Positions 1 to 9,900 of a stretch of DNA of 64,000 bases are shown one piece after another. Both the position numbers and the translations under genes were made by a program. Origin of the DNA: an uncultured Kiritimatiellota bacterium (GTDB taxonomy: Bacteria > Verrucomicrobiota > Kiritimatiellia > RFP12 > UBA1067); assembly GCA_934675625.1 (NCBI GenBank), contig CAKURH010000003.1, positions 1 through 64,000 of the forward strand. Reading direction: 5' to 3'. The notes under the pieces are model-generated. The model was given only the letters and a program-made list of their open reading frames with translations. It did no database searches and was not told where the DNA came from. Position 1 is the stretch's first letter. The number at the start of each line of letters is the position of its first letter.

Positions 1-106
1 TTTGACCCGCCCCGGATTTCGTCTCGTATATGAGTTGTAATTCTCTTTAATCTCCAACTCCCGGTTTTCAAAGAACGTGTCCGTCCTTTCGGGCGAACGG
101 GTGCAT
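1..106 (-). promoter_or_regulatory. rRNA-operon-type leader with boxA
   Basis: Read on the minus strand, positions 76-65 give GTTCTTTGAAAA, which matches the boxA antitermination element of bacterial rRNA leaders (the Bacillus form is TGTTCTTTGAAAA). It lies about 25 bases downstream of a strong -10 element, and no open reading frame follows before the window ends. The natural reading is the leader of a 16S-23S-5S operon whose 16S gene would begin just left of position 1. The rRNA gene itself is not in the window, so this is an inference from the promoter, boxA and absence of coding potential. Confidence 0.6.
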
Positions 107-136
107 AGTATACCACTTTCCCGGCCCGCCGCGCAA
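107..136 (-). promoter_or_regulatory. extended -10 promoter for the leftward leader
   Basis: On the minus strand TGG-TATACT (-10 at 112-107) is preceded, with an 18-base spacer, by TTGCGC (136-131) as a possible -35. The predicted start is near position 100. The same TGn extended -10 recurs in front of most other transcription units in this window. Confidence 0.6.
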
Positions 137-173
137 GGGGGTTCCCGCAGTTTTCTTCAGTTTCTTCGTTAAC

Positions 174-209
174 AGCAAGAAAAGCGCGAAATCTCGCGCT
201 TTTCTTGCT
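174..209 (-). terminator. perfect 16-bp hairpin after the MFS/phosphomannomutase transcript
   Basis: Positions 174-189 and 194-209 form a perfect 16-base-pair inverted repeat around a 4-base loop (AATC). It lies 37 bases beyond the stop codon of the phosphomannomutase N-part and before the rRNA-type promoter. The outer stem is A/T-rich (CTTTTCTTGCT) but no long T-run follows, so intrinsic termination is likely rather than certain. Confidence 0.6.
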
Positions 210-245
210 TATCAAACCCTTGATTTCTCCCGAAAGTCCCCGCCT

Positions 246-662
246 CTAGGCCCGGACAAGCCGCTCGACCTCATTGAGACCGTTCAAAAAGCCGACGGGC
301 AAGGCCGTGCGCATCGAGACTTTCAGGCCGTTGTCGGACGGCGGGTTATGCGAAGCCGTGATCATCACCGAACCGTCATAACCGTCTTCGGCCGTGAAGA
401 AATAGACCATCGGCGTCGTGCAGAGGCCAAGGTCGGTCACGTCCGCCCCCGCCTCCGTCAGCCCTTTCACGAGCGCGGCGCGCACATCCGGCGACGTCAC
501 GCGACAGTCGCGTCCGACGAGAATCCGCAACGGACGCCCGGCGGCATCCGGGTACTTCTCGGACAGAACCCGCACCAAGGCCCGCCCGACCTTGTAGACG
601 GTCTCGAGGTCGAAGTCGACCCCGTATGTGCCACGCATGTCGTAAGCCTTGAAAAAGCCCAT
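246..662 (-). CDS. Phosphomannomutase/phosphoglucomutase, domain I only (N-part of a split enzyme)
   Basis: This 138-residue protein is domain I of the alpha-D-phosphohexomutase family, which interconverts hexose 6- and 1-phosphates in the cytoplasm. It starts with the family's usual AYDMRGTYG and carries the catalytic phosphoserine loop TASHNP (Ser104). It stops at the end of domain I, after GLNEVERLVRA, where family members of about 455 residues continue into domains II-IV. Those domains are encoded separately at 21978-22934. I chose ATG 662 because GAGGAGG lies just upstream; the MFS transporter stop is 10 bases away, so the two are co-transcribed. The reading frame is intact and the break falls exactly at a domain boundary, which argues against random decay. 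It is either half of a two-subunit enzyme or a recent remnant. Confidence 0.85.
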   Translation of the reverse strand: MGFFKAYDMRGTYGVDFDLETVYKVGRALVRVLSEKYPDAAGRPLRILVGRDCRVTSPDVRAALVKGLTEAGADVTDLGLCTTPMVYFFTAEDGYDGSVMITASHNPPSDNGLKVSMRTALPVGFLNGLNEVERLVRA

Positions 663-672
663 CGTGCCCTCC

Positions 673-1950
673 TCACTCGACAATCCGGTCGCGGCGGAAC
701 GTGACGAAGAACGAGACCATCATGAGGAGCGCGCCAAGCACGTAGGCGCCGCCCATGAGCGCGAACCCGATCTCGAAGCCGCGCACGCCGTACTGCTGGG
801 ACATCGCCCCCATCACGACGCCCGACAGCCCGCCGAAGAAGAACGCGAAGACCGTGAAGATGCCGACGGACGTCGAGCGGTACTGCGGCGGAATGACGTC
901 GAAGAGCGAGGCGTGCGTGTTCACCTCGAAGAAGCCCCGGAAGACGCCATACGCCGCCGTCAGCGCAATCATCGTCGCCGCCGCGTTCGAGAGCCCGATC
1001 AGCACGAGGCACGGCGCGCCGCAGAGGAGCGAGAGGATCTGGAACCCCAGGCGGAAGCGCGGCATCCGCTTCACGAAGCGGTCGGTCAGGAGCCCGCCCG
1101 CCATGATCGCGAGGAACGCGAAGAGGTGGTGGTAGAGCATCGTCTGCGTGCCCGCCGCACCGACGGACGTGCCGAACTTCATCGCCATGAACTTCGGCGC
1201 CCAGAAGAGGTAGGCGTTGTTCACGAACACAATCGCCACGAACCCCGACATCGCGCACCACGCCGACGGCTTCTTCGCGAAGTAGACCAGCCCCGAGAAA
1301 AACGAGGGCGCCCCGCCCTTCTCTTTATCGGGGCCGGCGGCTTCAGCCGACGGGGCCGTCGTGTCGCGCAGCGCGAAAATGAAGAAGACGCCGAGCGCGA
1401 AGCCCGCGCCGCCGAAGACCATGAAGACGTGCCGCCAGGTTCCCAAGATGCCGAGCGCCCACGCGGTGATGACGCCCGACGTCATGAGCCCGAAGTAAAG
1501 CGCGCCCTGGTGAATCGAGAGCGCGATCGAGCGCGTCTCCTTGTGGAACGCCGCGATGAGCGGCGGGTAGCACGGCCCGTAGAAGCTCTCGCCGACGCCC
1601 GTCGCGATCGAGCGGAAGAACATGACGACGAAGAACGCCGGAATGACGAACCCGAAGAGCCGCCAGTCGCCGACAAACCCCATCATGAACGTCATCAGCG
1701 ACCACGAGATGAGCGAGATCGTGATGATCCACTTGCGCGAGAAGCGGTCGCCCACCGGCCCCGCGACGAACGCCATCCCGGCAAGCGTCCACGAAAGCAC
1801 CGTGTTGATCCAGCCGATCTGCACGTCGGTGAGCCCCAGCTCCTCCTGGATCGGAATCGTCAAGAGCCCGAACAGCGCGCGATCCGCCTGATGGAAAAAG
1901 AACGCGCAGCTGAGCATCGCCAACATCGCCCACTTGTAGCCGTTTTTCAT
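673..1950 (-). CDS. MFS transporter, probably organic anion/sugar acid type
   Basis: A 425-residue major facilitator with about 12 hydrophobic segments in two halves joined by a charged loop around residue 200 (PDKEKGGAPS). The loop after helix 2 reads GPVGDRFSRKW, matching the MFS signature Gx3D(R/K)xxR; a second partial copy, GGLLTDRFVKR, opens the C-terminal half. The overall pattern resembles the anion:cation symporter branch, but the substrate cannot be read from sequence. ATG 1950 is chosen because an extended -10 (TGG-TATACT, 1965-1960) places transcription only about 3 bases upstream, so a longer start is impossible from this promoter. It is followed with a 10-base gap by the phosphomannomutase domain I gene, hinting at import of a sugar-type substrate. 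Confidence 0.85.
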   Translation of the reverse strand: MKNGYKWAMLAMLSCAFFFHQADRALFGLLTIPIQEELGLTDVQIGWINTVLSWTLAGMAFVAGPVGDRFSRKWIITISLISWSLMTFMMGFVGDWRLFGFVIPAFFVVMFFRSIATGVGESFYGPCYPPLIAAFHKETRSIALSIHQGALYFGLMTSGVITAWALGILGTWRHVFMVFGGAGFALGVFFIFALRDTTAPSAEAAGPDKEKGGAPSFFSGLVYFAKKPSAWCAMSGFVAIVFVNNAYLFWAPKFMAMKFGTSVGAAGTQTMLYHHLFAFLAIMAGGLLTDRFVKRMPRFRLGFQILSLLCGAPCLVLIGLSNAAATMIALTAAYGVFRGFFEVNTHASLFDVIPPQYRSTSVGIFTVFAFFFGGLSGVVMGAMSQQYGVRGFEIGFALMGGAYVLGALLMMVSFFVTFRRDRIVE

Positions 1951-1959
1951 AATGCGTAT

Positions 1960-1965
1960 AGTATA
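1960..1965 (-). promoter_or_regulatory. extended -10 promoter of the MFS gene, near-leaderless
   Basis: TGG-TATACT reads leftward at 1968-1960. Counting seven bases from the hexamer puts the start at about 1953, three bases before the ATG. No Shine-Dalgarno sequence can fit. Confidence 0.65.
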
Positions 1966-1980
1966 CCATATTCGCGAAAC

Positions 1981-2039
1981 GCGGACTCGACGTCCGCCGC
2001 CGCGGGGCGCGGTCTTGCCGACGGCGACTCTGAGTCCGC
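1981..2039 (-). terminator. inverted repeat after the first glycan operon
   Basis: GCGGACTC (1981-1988) pairs perfectly with GAGTCCGC (2032-2039), and the inner sequence pairs further with small bulges. It sits just past the stop codon of the DUF5696-like gene and before the MFS promoter, the expected place for an operon terminator. There is no T-run, so it is only a candidate. Confidence 0.4.
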
Positions 2040-2060
2040 ACGACAAAAGACAGGAGCCCG

Positions 2061-3860
2061 TCATGGCTCGAACAGGGCCCAGCCCTCCGGCGGGACGGTG
2101 CGTCCGGCGTGCGCGAACGGCGCGGCGCCGTAGTTCGTCACGAGCGTCGTGCCGTCGCTCCACCCCGTGAGGAAGACGTCCGGCGCGAGCTCCTCGTGCC
2201 GGTCAATGAACAGGAACTGGAGACGGCTGACCCGCGAATAGACATCCCACCCGGCCCGGATCGCCGCAACGGACTTCGCCAGCTCCTCGTCCGTCGCGCA
2301 GCGCAGGTCGCCCTCGCCCATCCAGTCCGTGCCGTCGTCCACGAACCGGGAATAGAAGTAGAAATTCGGGCGTCCGCCGAACTCCAGCAGCTTCAGCAGC
2401 GAATGCCTGTCCTGCGCCGTGGCGTTGACCGTCGTCGTGAACGGGTTGTTCACGACGATGCCGTTGTAGGCCATCTGCCAGATGGGCACGATGCGGTCGA
2501 CCAGGCCCTTGCGCGCGGCGCGCGGATCGCCGAACGAGGCGTAGAGCACCGAGTCGAGCTCGCCCGCGAAATGGTCGATCGCGCCCTCGGAGGCGAAGCC
2601 GCCGAAGAACTTCCGGGCCTCGCGCGCGCTCTTCCCCCACCAGGCCGCCGATTCGTCCGCGTTGAGCGGATGTCGCGGGTCGTCGCACGCCGGCGCGGGC
2701 AGGATCGTCACGACGTCGAAGTAGCCGAGGCCCTTGAACCCAAGGGCCGCCAGGCGCGGCATCTCGCGCGTCGACCAGAACTCCCAGGCGCGACGCGGAC
2801 AGATCTGGAACTGCCGTCCGCCGCCCCAGAAGACGTGATGCGACTGCACGGGCTCGCCCTGGGCGTCCTTGATGAGATACTCGACGTCCCAGTTTTCCGC
2901 AATGCGGTAGGCGTCACGGAAATTGCCATGCGGGACAATGAGATACCCCGCGTCGCGCGCCTCCCGAATACAGGCGCGCAGCCCGTCTTCGCCGCCCAGG
3001 GCCGGCTCCACGGGGAAGGCCTGCGGCCAGCGCCCGTCATGCCCACCGAGATTCCAGCCCACAAGGCAGAGCTCCGCCTTGCCGACGCCCTGCCGCTTCA
3101 GCTCGCGCACGATGTCCGCAACGCGCGCGAACGTGACGACCGTCTTGAGCAGTGGCTCGTTCTCCGGCACCTGCTCGGGCACGGGGCTCGGCACCGGCTT
3201 CCACGCCTGGCGGATGCGGATCTCCGGCGCCTCGACGGCATACTTCAGGACGGGGTTCTCCGCCGCGCGGACGGACAGGGGACGGACGGCGCCGCGCGCG
3301 AGCTGGTGCCGACGGTAAGCGCGCGCCATGCCGCCGTAGTTCGAGTCTTCCCCTTCCAGCGTGCGGAACTCGACAGAGAAGTCCTCGTAGGGCCGCACAC
3401 ACAACGCCCCGTCCAGCACGCAGCTCATGCGGTAGACGGCAGCCTTCGCCTCGACCTCGACCTTGAAGCCGTTTCGGAGACCCGTGACGATCGCAGCGAA
3501 CGTCCGGCGCGGCGTCTTCATGCCGTAGAGGGCCATCGTCGGAATCGCGCAGACGAACCGCCCCTCGTCCTCCCGGAACCTGCCGAGTTCGCCCGTCGGC
3601 ACGACCCAGAAGCCGTCTTCGCCCTTGCGCGCCGTCGCGAAGTCAGGCGTAAGCGCGAGGCGAACCGCCCCTCTCGCGGCAAGTTCGGCGCGAGGAAGGA
3701 CGAACCTGACGGCGCCGTCCGCATCCGCGAGCGGACGCCGCTCCGTCCAGACCGATCCGTCAGGCATCGTCCAGGCAAGCTCCATTTCGGTCGCCGCCGT
3801 CGCGCCAGACAGGAACGCGGCCGCAGCCGCCCAAACGCAACATTTCACAGTCATCTTCAT
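2061..3860 (-). CDS. Secreted DUF5696-like TIM-barrel glycosidase candidate (copy A)
   Basis: A 599-residue protein with an N-terminal signal peptide (to about ATA-A at residue 22), a beta-rich first third and a TIM-barrel-like second half. It is clearly related to the three proteins at 58994-64000; shared motifs include CLVGWNLGGHDG, a barrel-strand aspartate in GYFDVVT (Asp382) and a later glutamate in GGFASEG (Glu425). By analogy with retaining clan-D-like glycosidases these two could be nucleophile and acid/base, which is inference. I link it to the uncharacterised DUF5696 family from memory. It is the last gene of the 17439-to-2061 operon, so a glycan substrate is likely. ATG 3860 overlaps the weak ribosome site; ATG 3854, eight bases from AAGGA, is an equally good start. 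Confidence 0.75.
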   Translation of the reverse strand: MKMTVKCCVWAAAAAFLSGATAATEMELAWTMPDGSVWTERRPLADADGAVRFVLPRAELAARGAVRLALTPDFATARKGEDGFWVVPTGELGRFREDEGRFVCAIPTMALYGMKTPRRTFAAIVTGLRNGFKVEVEAKAAVYRMSCVLDGALCVRPYEDFSVEFRTLEGEDSNYGGMARAYRRHQLARGAVRPLSVRAAENPVLKYAVEAPEIRIRQAWKPVPSPVPEQVPENEPLLKTVVTFARVADIVRELKRQGVGKAELCLVGWNLGGHDGRWPQAFPVEPALGGEDGLRACIREARDAGYLIVPHGNFRDAYRIAENWDVEYLIKDAQGEPVQSHHVFWGGGRQFQICPRRAWEFWSTREMPRLAALGFKGLGYFDVVTILPAPACDDPRHPLNADESAAWWGKSAREARKFFGGFASEGAIDHFAGELDSVLYASFGDPRAARKGLVDRIVPIWQMAYNGIVVNNPFTTTVNATAQDRHSLLKLLEFGGRPNFYFYSRFVDDGTDWMGEGDLRCATDEELAKSVAAIRAGWDVYSRVSRLQFLFIDRHEELAPDVFLTGWSDGTTLVTNYGAAPFAHAGRTVPPEGWALFEP

Positions 3861-3919
3861 TTCCTTTCGTTTGCCGTCATTTCAAAATCGCTTCAACCGG
3901 TCACGCGAGACGCATGTCC

Positions 3920-6900
3920 CTACCGCATGGGCGTGGGCGGCGCGGGCGCTCCGCTTTCGTTGCCCTTGGTCGGCGCGAGACGCTCCGTCCAGACGCGCGG
4001 CCCCGCGTCAACGCAGTGTTCGGGCGCCGTCATCGGGCCGCAACTTGCGTTCCCCAACCCGCGCTCGGCGACGTCCAGCGAAAAGCGGATCTCGCGGCGA
4101 CGCGGCATTGTCTGCCGCCGCCGCTCCTCCCCTTTCCGATGGCGCGCGAACTCAACGTCCTCCCAGGCCTGGCGGTGCGCCCGGAACGCGAACGGCGCAG
4201 ATGCCGCGAAGCGGACGCCCCTGCCGTCGGAATCCGTGAGCTCGACCCAGCGCACGTCCGACCGAATGCCGTTGTCCTGCGGCCGCACGTAGTCGACCGC
4301 AAGGCCGTCGACCGTCGACGCATAGACGCCGAGGAACGAGGCCGAGCAGCGGTCAGGATAGTTCTCGCCCGGCCCGCGGCCAAACCATCGCACCCGGTCC
4401 AGCGAGCCCGACAGCCGCCAGTCCGTCCCGAGGCGCGGCAGCGGCGGCAGCGCGCCGCGCGGCGTGAGCGCGTGCGAGACCGTCAGCGCGCCGTCCGCGC
4501 CGAGACGCCACCGGCGTTCGTGCAGCCAGCCGAGCCCCTTCGACCCCTCCGCACGCACGACGGAGACGACCGACGAGCCGTCGCAGACGACTTTCACAGG
4601 GCGGTAGGACATCTGCGTCAGGCCCGATTCGTAGAACGGCGCGCGGATGGACGCCCACGGGCCCAGCCCGACGTCGTTGTCCGTGAAGGCCCTCACCGCC
4701 GCGAGGCGAGGGCCTGCCGCCGCATTGCCGTCCAGGACCTCGACGCCGCCGAGCGAAAGGCGGGAGAGCGTTCCCGTCGCCTTGGCGACCGCCGCCGTCG
4801 ACACGCCGCCGGCAAGGACGAAGGCATCCGCCGTCTCGACGACCGCCCCCGGCGCGGACGGGACTTGCGCGAACCGGTCAGGACGTCCGGACTGGATAAC
4901 TGTCTCGTCGCGCGCGACGACGAACCCCGCCGGCGTCCACGGCGTCGCCTCCTTCCGCGCGAAGGCCAGCGTCAGCGTGACGTCTGCGCCGTCCGCCGCC
5001 AGGACCGGCACGTCGGGAAGGCCGCAGAAGCCCGTCTCGCCCGGCGGGACTGGCGGCAGGGCGAAGCCGCCAGACGCGACCGCCTCGCCCTCACGACGCA
5101 GTTCCCAGGAGCCTGCGAGCACGTCGGCCGAGGTGAACGCCCAGCGGTTCTCCAGCGTCGCGTCGCCCGAATTCGCGTCGTAGGCCACGAGCGCGACCGG
5201 CCGCATCACGTGCGCCGCCTCGGCGAGCTTCGGAGACGACGGGTCCCGCGCGGCGTTGACGAGCCCGTTCTGGCAGTAGGGCCCCGAATTCGGCCAGTCG
5301 TCCCAGTCGCCCCCGTAAGCCGCCTGGCCGTCTTTCAGGAGCGTCTGGTCGGCCCAGTCCCAGACGCAGCCGCCCGCGAGCGAACCGTAGGCGCGGAAGA
5401 CCTCCCAGTAGCCGCCGAAATTGCCGAGCGCATTGCCCATCGCGTGCGCGTATTCGCAGAGGAGGAACGGCTTGCCCGGGGACTGCCCCGGAAAACGGGC
5501 GGCCTCCGACAAAGCCGCGCGTCGGCCTTCGCCCATCTCGCCGCGCTCGCGGAGCGTCGCGACGGACATGTACATCGCGCCGTCGATGTCGGCCAGCCCG
5601 TTCCCCTGCTCATAGAAGACCGGCCGCGACGGGTCAGCCGCGCGCACGGCGGCAGCCGCCGTCGCGAAGCCGGGCCCGCCGCCCGACTCGTTGCCGAGCG
5701 ACCACATCACGACGCACGGATGGTTCGCGTAATTCGCGACCTGCCGCACGTTGCGCGCGACGATCGACGCCGCCCACTCCGGCCGCCAGCCGACGCCCTC
5801 GCCCTCATTCTGCCCGAGGCCGTGCGCCTCGACGTTCGCCTCGGCGATCACGTAGAGCCCGTAGCAGTCGCACAGGCCGTACCAGCGCGGGTCGTTCGGA
5901 TAGTGCGCCGTGCGGACGGCGTCGAAGTTCGCGCGCTTCATCAGGAGGATGTCCTCGAGCATTTCCTCCTCCGTCACCGACGCGCCGTGCCGAAGCGAGA
6001 ACTCGTGCCGGTTGACGCCGCGGAACTTGACCGGGCGCCCATTTACGAGCAGACGTCCGCCCTTTGTCTCGACCTGACGGAATCCCACGCGCGCCGTGCG
6101 GCGCTCCGCGCCGCTGTCGAGCGTCAGCGTGTAGAGGAAAGGGTCTTCCGCCGACCACGTCCGCGCGCCCGGCACGGAAAGGACGAACGCCGCGCGACGG
6201 TCGTCCTTCCGCACGACGACGCGGCCGTCGGGCGCAGCGAGCGTCGCCGACACGGGCACGCTCGCCGTCACCACGAGCGTCCAGTCGCGATACGCGGCGT
6301 CAGCGGCGCGCGGCGTCGCGCGGAAGTCGCGGATCGCGCCGGAGAGCGGCTCGGCGAACAGCGCCACGCGCCGCGTGATCCCCGACAGGCGGACCATGTC
6401 CTGGTCTTCGAGATAGCTGCCGTCGCACCACCGGAGCACGCGGACGCAAAGGAGGTTGTCCTCGGCCTTGACGCACTCCGTGACGTCGAATTCGGACGGA
6501 AGCCTCGAGTCCTCGGCATAGCCGACATGGCGGCCGTTGACCCAGACGTCGAAAGCGGACGTGACACCCTCGAAACGCAAGACGATGCGCTGTCCGCGCC
6601 AGGACTCCGGCACGCCGAACGTCCGCCGATAGAGGGCGACGGAATTCTCCTCCGGCTTGACGCGCGGCGGCGTCTTCTGGAACGTATAGCCACGGCTCAC
6701 GTAGCGAGGCACGCCATAACCGGACAGCTCGACGCAGCTCGGCACGTCTATTTCCGACCAGGCCGAATCGTCGTAGTCCGTGCGGAAAAAGTCGCCTGGC
6801 GCGAGGGCGAGCGACCCCGCCCAGTCGAACGTCCAGGTGCCGTCTAGCGAGAGGACGCGCTCGGCATCCGGGAGTGAGTCGCACCGGGCCGCCAGGCGGT

Positions 6901-6976
6901 TAAGTTCGTTCGTCGCGGGCGTCTCCCACGGCGCCGCCGCGAGAAGGGCCGCGGACAGGGCGAATGCGGCTGTCAT
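3920..6976 (-). CDS. GH2 beta-galactosidase (LacZ-type)
   Basis: A 1018-residue glycoside hydrolase family 2 enzyme with the full LacZ-type layout: jelly-roll sugar-binding domain with VNGRHVGYAEDSR (about 150), an Ig-like domain, the TIM barrel opening with RGVNRHEFSLRHG (about 310), and a large C-terminal beta-sandwich ending SPFAFRAHRQAWEDV-like. The acid/base is Glu430 in WSLGNESG and the nucleophile is Glu508 in LLCEYAHAMGN. A short signal peptide (FALSAALLAAAPW) indicates export. Its ATG overlaps the stop of the upstream giant glycosidase (ATGA), so it is translated from the same operon mRNA. GH2 members also include glucuronidases and mannosidases, but the length and motifs favour beta-galactosidase. 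Confidence 0.93.
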   Translation of the reverse strand: MTAAFALSAALLAAAPWETPATNELNRLAARCDSLPDAERVLSLDGTWTFDWAGSLALAPGDFFRTDYDDSAWSEIDVPSCVELSGYGVPRYVSRGYTFQKTPPRVKPEENSVALYRRTFGVPESWRGQRIVLRFEGVTSAFDVWVNGRHVGYAEDSRLPSEFDVTECVKAEDNLLCVRVLRWCDGSYLEDQDMVRLSGITRRVALFAEPLSGAIRDFRATPRAADAAYRDWTLVVTASVPVSATLAAPDGRVVVRKDDRRAAFVLSVPGARTWSAEDPFLYTLTLDSGAERRTARVGFRQVETKGGRLLVNGRPVKFRGVNRHEFSLRHGASVTEEEMLEDILLMKRANFDAVRTAHYPNDPRWYGLCDCYGLYVIAEANVEAHGLGQNEGEGVGWRPEWAASIVARNVRQVANYANHPCVVMWSLGNESGGGPGFATAAAAVRAADPSRPVFYEQGNGLADIDGAMYMSVATLRERGEMGEGRRAALSEAARFPGQSPGKPFLLCEYAHAMGNALGNFGGYWEVFRAYGSLAGGCVWDWADQTLLKDGQAAYGGDWDDWPNSGPYCQNGLVNAARDPSSPKLAEAAHVMRPVALVAYDANSGDATLENRWAFTSADVLAGSWELRREGEAVASGGFALPPVPPGETGFCGLPDVPVLAADGADVTLTLAFARKEATPWTPAGFVVARDETVIQSGRPDRFAQVPSAPGAVVETADAFVLAGGVSTAAVAKATGTLSRLSLGGVEVLDGNAAAGPRLAAVRAFTDNDVGLGPWASIRAPFYESGLTQMSYRPVKVVCDGSSVVSVVRAEGSKGLGWLHERRWRLGADGALTVSHALTPRGALPPLPRLGTDWRLSGSLDRVRWFGRGPGENYPDRCSASFLGVYASTVDGLAVDYVRPQDNGIRSDVRWVELTDSDGRGVRFAASAPFAFRAHRQAWEDVEFARHRKGEERRRQTMPRRREIRFSLDVAERGLGNASCGPMTAPEHCVDAGPRVWTERLAPTKGNESGAPAPPTPMR

Positions 6977-9900
6977 CTGAAGTTCCTCAAGTAGAAGACG
7001 AGAGCCCAGTCCTGGTCATTGGCCAGCGGGTCGCGGAACTTGCCGGGCTTCCCGTCCACGCGGTCAGGATAGATGAAGACGCAGTAGGCGCGCCCGTCGG
7101 GGTCGAAGAGCATGAGCAGCTGGCGCACGATCTCGTCCGCGCGGCGGCGGAACGAGCCGTCCCCCGTGACGTCGGCCCAACGGCGGAAGAAGTCCGCCAT
7201 CGCCCCGTTCCAGTCCTGCGGACACGTGTCTCCCCACATGCGGCGCTTGCCAAACCAATAGCCGTCCCAGTGGTGGAGGGCCATGTCATGCAGGTTCGCG
7301 CTCGGCTGGCGCGGCAGCATGGCGTCCGTCGCGGGCGCCATGCGGCGCGCCGCGTCGAGGTAGGCCGGTTCGCCCGTCAGCTCGTGCATGTCCAGGAGCT
7401 GGCAGAGGAAGCCCGCGACCTGCTCCGGGCAGATGCCGACTTCATGCATGACGAGCCCGGCCTCGGGATCAACATGCTTCGACAGGCGACTCCGGAAGAT
7501 CTCCATCATCTCGTCCGCCTCCGCGCGCATCCCGGCGGCCCGCAGGGTCTCAACGAGGTCCTTGACGGGAAGGTCGACCAGCGTGTCAGGGAGGCTGATC
7601 CCGCCGCCCGTGAAGAGACGGCGCAAGGTCCCGTAGGCCCATTCGGCGTATTTCCGCTCGCCCGTGAGCCGGTGCATCTCCAGGTAGAGCGTCGCCGCCC
7701 ACGGATAATTGTAGCTGCGGTTGCGCGACGGGCGGTTCACCTCCTGATAAAGCGTGAAGTCCGGCTCCTGGAGGCGATGGCGCACGAAGTCCGCATAGCG
7801 CACGGCAGCCGGCAGGAGCTCGTCCCGATGGCCGCGCTGAGCCATTTGGGCGAGGAAGATCCCCATGCCGTGGCGCTCGCCGCCCTCCGAGGTGTCGACG
7901 CGGCGGCGCTCCTTCGGCAGCTCCCAGTTGCGATACTGCCGCCCCGTCTCGTTGTCATAGGGCACGAGCGCGCCATACCAGGGCGAGCCCTCGTCGAGGA
8001 CCTGCTGGTGCGCGACGATGAAGCGGGCGCGCGCGAGCAGCAGCGCCGGGATGTCGGGCAGACCCAGGAACTCGGCCTTCGTCGTTTTTCCGTCCCCGCA
8101 GGGGACCGCGACCTCCTGCCGCCCGACCCGGTCGCACGTCCACGTGCGGCGCACAGTCCCGGTGGGCGTCACGAACTCGTAGGGGATCGTCTCGCCGACG
8201 GACGCGCACCAGCGTCCTGCCCGCACATAGGAGCCGCCGCGCGCGACGAGCCGCGCAAAGAAGTCGTCCCAGCCGCCGTGGACGAACAGGCGCCAGCCGA
8301 CGGCCATCGACTCGCCGGGCGCGAGCGTGGTGTCGCGCGGCGACAGGCAGAGGATGCCGCGCACATTGGAGAACCCCTTCTGCGGCGCGCGCTCCTTGAC
8401 CTCGTAGGCGGCGAGCTCGCCTTCTGTCATCATCAGCCCCACATGCGGCGGCGCGCCGCCGATGCGCATCGCGGCGACCCAGCCCGCGCACCCGCCTGCC
8501 CAAACGTGCGCATGGCAGCGGCGCGTGAGCATCTCCACGCCGTCTTTCGGGTAGTTGTCGTTGAAGGAAGCGTTCACATCGATTTCGGAAAGGGTGATCG
8601 GGCGGTCGGACACATTCCGGAAGACGTAGCGCTCGAGCACGTCGCCGCCGTCCAGGCGGCGGCTCCGATCAACCTTCAGCCGTCCGGGGAAGTCGCTCCA
8701 CGCGCCCTTCTCGCCGTCCACCTTCACCGTGCCGAGGCCCCAGCCGAATTCGGGCCCGACCCACGGGAACTGCCGATTGTCCGCCGAATGGACCCAGTTC
8801 ATGCCGGTTTGGTCGTTCGCGATCTCCAGCCGCGTCATCGCGCCCGTCACGGGGTCTTCGCCGTAGACGAGCCCCTCGCGCACGGCCTCGTAGAGAATCG
8901 TCGCGTTGTCGGAGTCCCCCGCCACGTCGGCCGTGAAGCGCAGCCGCCCGTCCGCCCGGCTCGTCGCCACCTCGCTCCGGCGCCGTCCGGCCGCGTCGAG
9001 CCGCCAAACGCGCCAGGCCCCTGGGCCGAGCGCCAGCGAGAGGCGCACCGCGCCGCGCTTCACGAGGTAGGGAAGCGAGCCCCAGCCCTCCAGGACGCGA
9101 CTCTTCTCGCCCGACAGGACTATGCCCGTGTTCCGGAGCTGAGTCAGGTGCGTGACGAGCACGCGCGACGACTCGGCGAACGAACGACCGTCGCACGTCG
9201 TCGCCCAAACGATTGCGCCATCCTCCCCCGCATCGCCCGCAAGAGCCCCGGCCGTGAAGCGCCCTCGCCGCACGACGGCCCCGCATGTCCGCATCGCGGA
9301 CAGCGTCCAAACCGCCTTCTTCAGGTCGTTGCTGACGGACGCGCCGAAGCCGTCGCCGCGCAGGAAGAGCGCCGAAACGGCGCGCTCGGCCGCCAGCGCG
9401 AAGGGGTCGCGCGCCATGTCCCAGTAGTGGACCGGATGCGCGGGCACGTCCGGCGAACCGAATGGCTGGCCGACGATGCCGTGCGACCCCCAGCAGTAGT
9501 GCCAAAGGCCGTCCCAGCCGCGTTCGCAGGCGTAGGCCGCCTGCATGAGCCCGCCCGCGCCACGCCAGCGACCGGGAGCGGACCAGCTCCATTCCGTGCA
9601 GAGGAACGGCTTGTCCGGGAAGCGCCCGGAGATGTCGTGCCGCGCATAGGAGAATGGGAACGACCACGGCCCCGCGTCGTTCATGCGGCTCGGCAGACGG
9701 AACTTCGTCGCGCCCACGTAGATGGGATGGTCGACGTAGCCGTGCGAGTCGACGTAGTCGCACTCCTCCGCGATGACCGGGAAGTAGGGTTCCTTGTAGG
9801 TCCAGCCGTTCAGGTCGGAGATGAGCGCCCGGCAGCCCAGCTCGTCGCGCAGGATGCCGCGCATGCGGCGGATGAACGCGCGATGGCGCTCCGCCGCGCG

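Noticed and set aside
649..2133. Long plus-strand open frame over the MFS transporter
   Set aside because: Arginine/glutamate-rich low-complexity translation without motifs; it is the antisense shadow of a high-G+C gene. The same holds for all long plus-strand frames, for example over GH2, the giant glycosidase, mutS and the ABC-F gene.
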